From: an uncultured Christensenellaceae bacterium
GTDB taxonomy: Bacteria > Bacillota > Clostridia > Christensenellales > Christensenellaceae
NCBI GenBank assembly: GCA_934373295.1
Contig: CAKROK010000001.1
Span: forward strand, 1-64,000
Direction of reading: 5' to 3'
DNA: 64,000 nt
Of the stretch, positions 57,521 through 64,000 are shown piece by piece (within the stretch, counting starts at the first letter, position 1; each line of letters starts with the position of its first letter). A program made the position numbers and the translations under genes. The notes below the pieces were generated by a model. It made no database searches, was not told where the DNA came from, and worked only from the letters and a program-made list of their open reading frames with translations.

Positions 57521-58345
57521 TCATCTATCTACAGGGATGAGTATCTCCGTCACGAACTTTTCCGTGTCGCTCGTGATGCCGTAGTCTATCATAGTGACCT
57601 CGCGCGATGGGCCGCATATTTTAAGCCCATTTTCGTGGGCAAAGTCCATCAGCCGCGAATACTGCTCGGGCGCCTCCGTGTGGCTTCCGCGAAAGCGAAC
57701 GCGCATACACAGCGTCTCGCCTAAAGTGCGCGTCTGTCCGTCATAGTTATCCTCTTCATCTAAAATCAAGAAAATGCTGTCGTATCGGGCATATTGTCCG
57801 GAAATAAGGTGGTCTTTTGATATGCTCAAGCCCACCTTTCCCAAAAACACGACGGGCTCGGCGTCCGATTTTTCCAGCCTGCGAATGGGCGCCTCCATGT
57901 CCAAAAACTCGCTTATGTTGAGCGAATCGTCCATCCATACCATTCGACACGCGCCCGCGCGCACTGTCTCCACGCAGTTTATCTTCGCGTTTTGCGCCTC
58001 ATTGAGCTGCTTTAGACGGTTATCTATCTTGCGCTCGATGCGCTTTAACTCCCGCTGCTTTTCCACCACCGCCGCCTTTTGCTGCCTGAGCTTTTCCTCG
58101 ATGCGCCCGACCTCTCTGTTCTTTAAAAAATCGGAAATCTCATAGAGCGGCATGTCCAGCGCGCGCAGGTATCTTATCGTATTCAACACCTCAAATTGGC
58201 GCGTGCTGTAATATCTGTAGCCCGACTCGGGCGAGACGTACTCCGGCGTGAGCAAGCCCTCTTTTTCGTAATGCCTAAGACTGCTCACGCTCAAATGAAA
58301 CAGCCGCGCAACATCGCCTATCGAAAACAGCTTTTTATCATCCAT
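57521..58345 (-). CDS. MerR-family regulator with GyrI-like effector domain
   Basis: This regulator of about 274 residues has a MerR winged helix (SIGDVARLFHLSVSSLRHYEKEGLL near the start, given as DVARLFHLSVSSLRHYEKEG), a long coiled-coil dimer helix (about 75-130) and a C-terminal GyrI/BmrR-like ligand-binding domain (about 140-274). ATG 58345 overlaps the MATE stop by 8 bp; a start at 58378 is less likely. It shares an operon with the MATE pump and should activate the dyad-containing promoter at 59743-59773 on binding a drug-like ligand. Confidence 0.9.
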   Translation of the reverse strand: MDDKKLFSIGDVARLFHLSVSSLRHYEKEGLLTPEYVSPESGYRYYSTRQFEVLNTIRYLRALDMPLYEISDFLKNREVGRIEEKLRQQKAAVVEKQRELKRIERKIDNRLKQLNEAQNAKINCVETVRAGACRMVWMDDSLNISEFLDMEAPIRRLEKSDAEPVVFLGKVGLSISKDHLISGQYARYDSIFLILDEEDNYDGQTRTLGETLCMRVRFRGSHTEAPEQYSRLMDFAHENGLKICGPSREVTMIDYGITSDTEKFVTEILIPVDR

Positions 58346-59708
58346 ATGCGGGTCTGTCCCCCTTTTTAAGCCTGTCATTGCGCCTTATGAGCACGAACGC
58401 TATGACGCATATTATAACGGATAACAAAGACCCCGTCGCCGTCGCCAGCCCCATGGGAAAGAGCGTATCCGCGAACAGCTTTGACGTGAGGTATACCCCC
58501 GGTATGCGCACGAGCGCGATAGCGACGATGTTATGTAAAAAGGACAATCCCGACTTTCCGCACGCGCAGAAATACCCGCTGAAGCTGAAATGCACGCCCG
58601 CAAAAATGCAGTCCCAGATATATCCGCGCATATACTGCCCACCCATGCGCACGACCTGCGCTCCCTCCGCAGTGGCCGAGTCCGTAAACAGCGCCACGAT
58701 GGATTCCGCACAGAATTGTATCGCGACGGACACTATTATGCCAAAGCCGACCGCGATAAATATCGCATATCTGAGCGTGCTTATCGCGCGCTCGGGCTTT
58801 CCCGCGCCGATGTTCTGCGCGCCCAGCGCCGAAACCGCGGACAGCATGGAGGATGGGACGAGGAACACAAAGCTCATGAATTTTTCCACTATTCCCACCG
58901 CCGCGGCATCGTTAAGCCCTCTGTGGTTCGCGATAATCGTTATTATTATAAATGCGACCTGAATTAGGCCGTCCTGCACGGCCACGGGCACGCCTATTTT
59001 TAATATCTGACTCATGACTTCCCGCTTAGGCTTAAAATCATCTTTTTTGATATCGACGCTTTTTCTTTTTATTATGACTATCAACGAGACTATCACGCTT
59101 ATAGCCTGCGCGAGCGTCGTGCCCAGCGCCGCGCCCGCAGGGCCTAATCGAAGCGCGCCCATGAACAGATAATCCAGCCCTATATTAGCAAGGCAGGCCA
59201 ATGCGATAAAGTACATCGGACTCTTGCTGTCCCCCATCCCGCGGAATATCGAGCTTATTATGTTGTATGCCGTTATAAACGGTATGCCGATAAAGCATAT
59301 CGCGAGATAGCTGACCGTCCCCTCGACCGCCTTTTGCGGCGTGGACATCACGGAAACTATCGGGCGCACAAGCACGAGCAGAATTATGGTTATAACTACG
59401 GAAAGGGACATGAACAGCGTAACGGTGTTTCCCACATCCTGCGCCATGCGCTTTTTATTCCCCGCGCCCACGGCACGTCCTATGCTCACCGTCGCGCCCA
59501 TAGCGAGGCCGACTATCATCACCGTGAGCATGTGCATCACCTGAGAGCCTATCGAGACGGCGGTCGTGCTCGCGACCTGCTCATACTGCCCGATTATAAA
59601 CAGATCCGCCATGCCGTAAAGCGTCTGCAAGAAATATGAGAGCAGATAGGGCAGGCTGAACACTATTACGTTTTTAAATACACTTCCCGTGGTGAGATTT
59701 TTTTCCAT
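58338..59708 (-). CDS. MATE family multidrug efflux transporter
   Basis: This 456-residue membrane protein has about 12 TM helices in the MATE plan, with PLLLSYFLQTLYGMADLFIIG-type start (helix 1 read as YLLSYFLQTLYGMADLFI) and the GVSQALSPIIGYNYGA-equivalent APIALGAQNIGAGKPERA region. It would export cationic drugs or metabolites by Na+ or H+ exchange. It is transcribed from the MerR-type promoter and is translationally coupled to the MerR gene. Confidence 0.93.
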   Translation of the reverse strand: MEKNLTTGSVFKNVIVFSLPYLLSYFLQTLYGMADLFIIGQYEQVASTTAVSIGSQVMHMLTVMIVGLAMGATVSIGRAVGAGNKKRMAQDVGNTVTLFMSLSVVITIILLVLVRPIVSVMSTPQKAVEGTVSYLAICFIGIPFITAYNIISSIFRGMGDSKSPMYFIALACLANIGLDYLFMGALRLGPAGAALGTTLAQAISVIVSLIVIIKRKSVDIKKDDFKPKREVMSQILKIGVPVAVQDGLIQVAFIIITIIANHRGLNDAAAVGIVEKFMSFVFLVPSSMLSAVSALGAQNIGAGKPERAISTLRYAIFIAVGFGIIVSVAIQFCAESIVALFTDSATAEGAQVVRMGGQYMRGYIWDCIFAGVHFSFSGYFCACGKSGLSFLHNIVAIALVRIPGVYLTSKLFADTLFPMGLATATGSLLSVIICVIAFVLIRRNDRLKKGDRPAYG

Positions 59709-59742
59709 TTTATATCCCTCTTTGAAATTATTCCATGGGTAT

Positions 59743-59773
59743 ATTATAAACTCTATATCTATTGTAGAGTCAA
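59743..59773 (-). promoter_or_regulatory. MerR-type promoter with 19-bp spacer
   Basis: On the minus strand TTGACT (59773-59768) and TATAAT (59748-59743) are 19 bp apart. The spacer holds the dyad ACTCTA...TAGAGT (59750-59755 with 59765-59770). A long spacer spanned by a dyad is the hallmark of promoters that MerR regulators untwist to activate. Confidence 0.88.
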
Positions 59774-59797
59774 GGATTTTATTTTTATCACATCAAG

Positions 59798-59846
59798 ATG
59801 TATCCAAATTGTAAACGACCCTAAAAAATGTATACAAGTAGTAAAT
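59798..59846. promoter_or_regulatory. Pair of 19-bp imperfect direct repeats upstream of the Dlt-like operon
   Basis: Two copies of a 19-bp unit, ATGTATCCAAATTGTAAAC at 59798-59816 and ATGTATACAAGTAGTAAAT at 59828-59846, match at about 14 positions and are exactly 30 bp apart. They sit just upstream of the operon promoter and may bind a regulator on one face of the helix. Confidence 0.4.
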
Positions 59847-59861
59847 TCTTGTTCATTTGTA

Positions 59862-59890
59862 TTGAGCAACCGCAAAAAAAGATGTAAAAT
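59862..59890 (+). promoter_or_regulatory. Promoter of the Dlt-like operon
   Basis: TTGAGC (59862-59867) and TAAAAT (59885-59890) are 17 bp apart, about 48 bp before the first start codon. Confidence 0.6.
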
Positions 59891-59937
59891 ATACCTTGTG
59901 AATTAAAAGACTAAATGCAACCACGGAAGGTAATCAA

Positions 59938-61443
59938 ATGTTTAAAAACGTGCTTGACTGCTTCGAAAATACGGCGGATAAATACGCGGAAAGGCCCGCG
60001 GTCACGGACGAAAACACGACCATCAGCTACCGCGAGCTTAAAAACCGCGCGCAAAAAATGGGCGGCGCTTTGGCGGGCATGATATCCCAAAGGCAGCCCG
60101 TCGCGGTTTACGGCGATAAGAGCATCTCCGTCCTATGCGCATTTTTGGGCATAGCCTATGCGGGAGGGTGCTATACCTTATTAAACCCCGAGCTTCCCGA
60201 GGACCGCTTAAAGACGGTCTGTACTCTCATAAATTCCGACTTCATATTGACGGACGACGAGCATTTTAAAAGAGCGTCCGAGCTTTTTTGCGATAAAAAA
60301 ATAATACTCATAAGCTCCCTTTTGGATATGCCGGCGGAAAATTCGGCGCTTCTTGTTGAGCGGCGCAGACGCTCGATAGACACCGACCCGCTCTACATCA
60401 ACTTCACATCCGGCTCGACGGGCGTGCCCAAGGGCATAGTCGTGAGCCACCGCAGCGTGATGGATTTCATATCCTGCTTCACCGAGCTTTTTGACATCGG
60501 CGATACAGACGTCATCGGCAATCAGGCGCCCTTTGATTTTGACGTCTCCGTTAAGGACATATACTCCGCGCTGTTCACAGGCGCAAGGTTGGTCATTATA
60601 CCGCGCAGACTGTTCTCCGCCCCCACCGCGCTAATAGACTATATCTGCGAAAACGGCGTGACGACTATGATATGGGCGGTCTCCGCATTAAGCCTGTTAA
60701 AGACGTTCCACGCGCTGGAATACAAAAATCCCGCGAACGTGCGCAAGGTGCTTTTCAGCGGCGAGGTCATGCCGAATAAAGTGTTAAATTATCTTCGCCG
60801 CTTTTTGCCAAATGCGCTTCTCGTCAACCTATACGGCCCGACGGAAATAACCTGCAACTGCACCTACCATATCCTCTCCCCCGAAAGGGATTACGCGGAC
60901 GGCATACCCATCGGCATACCATTCCCCAACGAAGATGTCTTTTTACTGGACGATGAAAACCGCGAGATAACGGAAAAAGATGTTTCAGGCGAGGTATGCG
61001 TGCGCGGGACGGCGCTCGCGCTGGGGTATTACCGCGCGGACGACGAAAATGAAAAACACTTCACGCCAAACCCGCTCAATGGCTGCTATCCCGAAAGGAT
61101 ATACCGCACGGGCGATCTCGCAAAATACGACCAAAACGGCGAGTTGGTATTCTGCGGCAGGAAGGACTTTCAGATAAAATACATGGGGCACCGCATTGAG
61201 CTGGAGGAGATCGAGCGCAGGATGGCCGAGACGAACGGCGTCGAGCAATGCTGCTGCATCTTTGACGATAAAAAGCAGCGGTTAAAGGGCTATTACATCG
61301 GCAGCATCGACAAGGCCGAGCTTCATTCGATATTAAAAGGCTCACTGCCCGCGTTCATGGTACCCGGAATACTGCATAAGCTGGAGAGCTTCCCGCTCAC
61401 CAAGAACGGGAAGACGGATCGCAAAAAGTTAGCGGATTTATAG
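59938..61443 (+). CDS. Amino-acid adenylation enzyme, DltA-like
   Basis: This 501-residue ANL-family enzyme would activate an amino acid with ATP and load it on the carrier protein encoded downstream. Core motifs are NFTSGSTGVPKGIVVSH (A3), FDFDVSVKDIY (A4), LYGPTEITCNC (A5), YRTGDLAKY (A7) and the catalytic Lys in NGKTDRKKL (A10). Its length and the FDFDVSVKD motif fit DltA, which loads D-alanine on DltC. Residues lining the pocket differ (MIWAVSALSLL where DltA has a VSTPSF-type stretch), so the substrate may not be D-alanine. Confidence 0.85.
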   Translation: MFKNVLDCFENTADKYAERPAVTDENTTISYRELKNRAQKMGGALAGMISQRQPVAVYGDKSISVLCAFLGIAYAGGCYTLLNPELPEDRLKTVCTLINSDFILTDDEHFKRASELFCDKKIILISSLLDMPAENSALLVERRRRSIDTDPLYINFTSGSTGVPKGIVVSHRSVMDFISCFTELFDIGDTDVIGNQAPFDFDVSVKDIYSALFTGARLVIIPRRLFSAPTALIDYICENGVTTMIWAVSALSLLKTFHALEYKNPANVRKVLFSGEVMPNKVLNYLRRFLPNALLVNLYGPTEITCNCTYHILSPERDYADGIPIGIPFPNEDVFLLDDENREITEKDVSGEVCVRGTALALGYYRADDENEKHFTPNPLNGCYPERIYRTGDLAKYDQNGELVFCGRKDFQIKYMGHRIELEEIERRMAETNGVEQCCCIFDDKKQRLKGYYIGSIDKAELHSILKGSLPAFMVPGILHKLESFPLTKNGKTDRKKLADL

Positions 61444-61452
61444 GAGAAACAT

Positions 61453-62625
61453 ATGGAAAGAAACGTCTTTGCGTCCTCCGGCGCGTATTATACATTCGAC
61501 ATACCCGCCTTAAAGCGCAGGATTGCATATTTGAGAAAAAATCTTCCCGAAAACGTCGATCTATGCTACGCCGTCAAGGCGAACACGTTTATCGCGGGCG
61601 ATATTGCGGATGAAATCGACCGCTTTGAGATATGCTCCCCCGGCGAAAGCCTGATATGCGATAGATCAGGCATTAGCGCGGATAAGACGGTGATATCGGG
61701 CGTATATAAAAGCCCCGAGCATATAGAATCGCTCGTTAAAGCGGGCGGCGGGCGCATATATACCGCGGAATCCCCGCGTCAATTCGACCTGCTCCTCGCA
61801 TTATCCCAAAAATACGATTCCACCATTCCCGTTTTGCTTCGTATAACCAACGACAGCCAGTTCGGCATGGAGCAAGCGGACATCGAGAAGATAATAAGCG
61901 AGAGAAAATCGCATAAAAACATCGATATTTTGGGTATACAATTCTTTTCGGGAACGCAAAAGACCTCCCTTAAAAAGCTAAACAGGGAGCTTAAAATGCT
62001 GGATGAATTCATCGCCCGCCTATATGAAGAATACCGCTTTACCGTGCGCGAGCTGGAATACGGCACTGGCTTCCCCGTGAGCTACTTCACGGAGGACGAG
62101 TTTGACGAGGATGAGTTTTTGAGGGGATTTAGCGAGCTTTTAGCCAACCTCAATACAGACGCCAAAATCACTCTCGAGCTGGGCAGGAGTATCGCCGCGA
62201 GCTGCGGCTGCTACTACACCGACATCGTGGACATAAAGCACAACAAGGGACAGAATTACGTCCTCATAGACGGCGGTATGCACCAGCTTGTCTACTTCGG
62301 TCAGCACATGGCCATGAAGCACCCGTTCATGCACGTCGTCGGAAAGGAAAACGCCCAGCCCACCGCGCTTTGGAACATATGCGGCTCGCTGTGCTCGATG
62401 AACGACATCGTCTCAAAGCAGGTCCCGCTGCCCGACATAGCCGTGGGCGACAAGCTGTGCTTTAAAAACACGGGCGCATACTGCCCCACCGAGGGCATAT
62501 CCCTCTTTTTGAGCAGAGACCTCCCCGCCGTATACAAGATATATGAGAACGGCGAGACCCGGCTCATAAGGCCCAACATCGAAACAGCGCAATTTAACAT
62601 GTTATATAATGAAAGGAGCTTTTAA
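61453..62625 (+). CDS. PLP-dependent fold type III decarboxylase
   Basis: This 390-residue enzyme belongs to the Orn/DAP/Arg decarboxylase family (fold type III). The PLP lysine is in CYAVKANT (about residue 38), with the QFFSGTQ, GRSIAASCG and CGSLCSMNDIV motifs following. It would decarboxylate a basic or acidic amino acid to an amine. It is inserted between the adenylation enzyme and the carrier protein, a place not occupied in canonical dlt operons. The gaps are short (9 bp and 1 bp), so it is cotranscribed. Its specificity cannot be read from sequence. Confidence 0.85.
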   Translation: MERNVFASSGAYYTFDIPALKRRIAYLRKNLPENVDLCYAVKANTFIAGDIADEIDRFEICSPGESLICDRSGISADKTVISGVYKSPEHIESLVKAGGGRIYTAESPRQFDLLLALSQKYDSTIPVLLRITNDSQFGMEQADIEKIISERKSHKNIDILGIQFFSGTQKTSLKKLNRELKMLDEFIARLYEEYRFTVRELEYGTGFPVSYFTEDEFDEDEFLRGFSELLANLNTDAKITLELGRSIAASCGCYYTDIVDIKHNKGQNYVLIDGGMHQLVYFGQHMAMKHPFMHVVGKENAQPTALWNICGSLCSMNDIVSKQVPLPDIAVGDKLCFKNTGAYCPTEGISLFLSRDLPAVYKIYENGETRLIRPNIETAQFNMLYNERSF

Positions 62626-62626
62626 C

Positions 62627-62854
62627 ATGGAAAACCTCATAGAGATACTCGAAAACATTCAGCCGGACATCGATTACGATACCTGCACCGACCTTATAGA
62701 CGGTCATCGTTTTGACTCTCTTTCCATCATCTCGCTTATTTCGGAGTTAGAGGATGAATTTGACATAACCATCCCCGCCGTGGATATAATCCCCGCGAAT
62801 TTCAACTCCGCGCAAGCTATCTGGAAGATGATCTGCCGCCTTCAGGAGGATTAA
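62627..62854 (+). CDS. Acyl/aminoacyl carrier protein, DltC-like
   Basis: This 75-residue carrier protein starts at ATG 62627 (GAAAGGAG upstream; the frame opens at 62609). The 4'-phosphopantetheine Ser is in HRFDSLSII (about residue 30). It is acidic, as expected. It would receive the activated amino acid from the upstream adenylation enzyme and present it to the MBOAT protein. Confidence 0.88.
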   Translation: MENLIEILENIQPDIDYDTCTDLIDGHRFDSLSIISLISELEDEFDITIPAVDIIPANFNSAQAIWKMICRLQED

Positions 62855-62857
62855 AAG

Positions 62858-64000
62858 ATGTCCTCTACCGCTGCTGCTGAAACTACGCTTTTGACCGGCA
62901 AATTCAGCGATCTGACCTCGTTCTTTTCGCTCATATATTTGGCGGTCTTTCTTCCCGTATGCATTATTGGCTATTCGCTCATGCCAAAAAAGCTCAAGAA
63001 GTACTTTTTACTCGTCGCGAGCTTCTGTTTTTATTTTCTCATAAGCGGAAAGCTGCTGGTATACCTGCTTTTGGCGATAGTCGTCACATTCCTTTTTGGA
63101 TTATGGCTCGATAATGTCGGCTCAAAGCGGGATATCATATTAAAGCAGACGGAAAAGAGCGAAAGAAAAGCGGTAAAAAAGCGGTTTTTACACTACAGCA
63201 GATGGATACTCGCCTTTGCGGTGACGCTTTTGGCGGGCGGTCTGCTCGTCTTTAAGTACTCCGCATTCGCGCTCTCCAACATAAATGTGCTTTTCAGGGC
63301 GATGGATGTGTCATTTAGGCTGAAGGTTCCGTCCTTCATCATGCCCATCGGCATATCATTTTTCTCACTGATGGCGATATCCTACCTCGTGGACGTATAC
63401 CGCGGCGTGATCCCCGCCGAGAAAAAGCCCTTTAAGCTCGCGCTGTGGCTCTCGTATTTCCCGCAGATAGTCGAGGGCCCTATTTGCAGGTATTCTCAAA
63501 CCGCGGACGCGCTTTGGAGCGTGGAGAAGATAAAGTTTGATAACCTCACCCTCGGATTGCAAAGAATACTATTCGGCCTCATGAAAAAGCTGGTCGTCGC
63601 GGACAGGCTAAACACGCTCGTCTCCGCCGTTTTTGAAAATTACAGGGAATACAGCGGCGGCATAATCGCGCTCGCGGCAATTTGCTATACGATACAGCTC
63701 TACATGGACTTTTCAGGCTCGATGGACGCGGTCGTGGGTACTGCGCAGATATTCGGCGTGACCATGCCCGAAAACTTCAACCACCCGTTCTTTTCAAAGA
63801 CCATTTCCGAGTTCTGGACACGCTGGCATATCTCGCTCGGCGCGTGGTTTAAGGACTATATCTTCTATCCGCTGACCATGTCAAAGCCCTTAAAAAAGCT
63901 CACGTCAAACGCGCGTAAGAAGATAGGCAATCACTACGGCCCGCTGCTTTCGGGCAGCATAGCCCTGCTGTGCGTTTGGTTCTTAAACGGCCTCTGGCAC
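62858..64000 (+). CDS. MBOAT family O-acyltransferase (DltB/AlgI-like), cut by window end
   Basis: At least 381 residues are visible, with no stop before the window end. ATG 62858 follows AGGAGG. The protein is polytopic; conserved MBOAT/AlgI motifs are VDVYRGVIPAE, YFPQIVEGPICRY, FWTRWHISLGAWFKDYIFYP, and the terminal LNGLWH that holds the catalytic His. It would move the carrier-bound group across the membrane onto a surface polymer, as DltB does. The rest of the gene, and any DltD partner, lie beyond the window. Confidence 0.92.
   Translation, partial: MSSTAAAETTLLTGKFSDLTSFFSLIYLAVFLPVCIIGYSLMPKKLKKYFLLVASFCFYFLISGKLLVYLLLAIVVTFLFGLWLDNVGSKRDIILKQTEKSERKAVKKRFLHYSRWILAFAVTLLAGGLLVFKYSAFALSNINVLFRAMDVSFRLKVPSFIMPIGISFFSLMAISYLVDVYRGVIPAEKKPFKLALWLSYFPQIVEGPICRYSQTADALWSVEKIKFDNLTLGLQRILFGLMKKLVVADRLNTLVSAVFENYREYSGGIIALAAICYTIQLYMDFSGSMDAVVGTAQIFGVTMPENFNHPFFSKTISEFWTRWHISLGAWFKDYIFYPLTMSKPLKKLTSNARKKIGNHYGPLLSGSIALLCVWFLNGLWH

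Noticed and set aside
1..64000. tRNA, rRNA or other structured RNA genes and insertion sequences
   Set aside because: No tRNA-like cloverleaf with conserved loops, rRNA segments or transposase genes were seen on either strand by reading; small RNAs cannot be excluded without a covariance search.

Overview
The window is a chromosomal segment of an anaerobic low-to-moderate GC Clostridia-type Firmicute. Evidence: a full-length PolC replicative polymerase, the Firmicute gene order frr-uppS-cdsA-dxr-rseP-ispG-polC, FtsQ/DivIB, a Dlt-like operon, strong AGGAGG ribosome binding sites, several TTG starts, and giant secreted glycosidases with C-terminal Ig/Fn3-type domains as seen in gut Clostridia. 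Genus cannot be named from this sequence alone. No tRNA, rRNA, CRISPR array, transposase or prophage genes were seen.

Layout. 1-250: a compact set of nested perfect inverted repeats, then a promoter. 250-4,600 (+): SDR oxidoreductase, DUF5131 protein, iron-containing alcohol dehydrogenase, membrane-fused LuxR regulator. 4,770-10,260 (+): a six-gene phospho-signalling operon (zinc-ribbon/FHA protein, PP2C phosphatase, membrane serine protease with cytosolic FHA, Ser/Thr kinase with extracellular sensor, two small unknowns). 10,300-21,070 (-): housekeeping block polC, ispG, rseP, dxr, cdsA, uppS, frr, pyrH. 21,200-22,000 (-): Fic protein. 22,190-36,760: two giant secreted glycosidases (GH2-like and GH36-like) that share a near-identical C-terminal domain, with a divergent surface protein between them. 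37,030-46,780 (-): metallophosphoesterase, EngB, Lon, an SSB-like protein, polysaccharide deacetylase, FtsQ, HIT, MtaB, RsmE, PrmA. 46,790-54,720 (-): a GntR regulator and an 11-gene bacterial microcompartment (BMC) operon. 54,780-59,710 (-): YcxB-like protein, AsnA, alpha/beta hydrolase, MerR regulator and MATE pump. 59,940-64,000 (+): a Dlt-like operon (adenylation enzyme, PLP decarboxylase, carrier protein, MBOAT acyltransferase cut by the window end).

How genes work together. The BMC operon couples deoxyribose-phosphate aldolase (acetaldehyde producer) to a CoA-acylating aldehyde dehydrogenase, with PduS/PduT-like electron-transfer proteins and an unusually large set of four pentamer-type shell proteins, one of which carries a long charged tail with an encapsulation-peptide-like helix. 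It has no phosphotransacylase, alcohol dehydrogenase, or B12-dependent signature enzyme. The signalling operon holds writer (kinase), eraser (phosphatase) and readers (two FHA proteins), one reader being fused through the membrane to an extracytoplasmic protease.

The strongest single observation is the promoter of the GH2 giant: consensus TTGACA and TATAAT boxes separated by 19 bp, of which 11 are an uninterrupted G tract touching the -10 box. This is the architecture of slipped-strand phase-variable promoters. Other regulatory features include a textbook 19-bp-spacer MerR promoter before the MATE pump, paired cre/LacI-like palindromes before the GH36 giant, and a perfect TTGACA-17-TATAAT promoter for the BMC operon.
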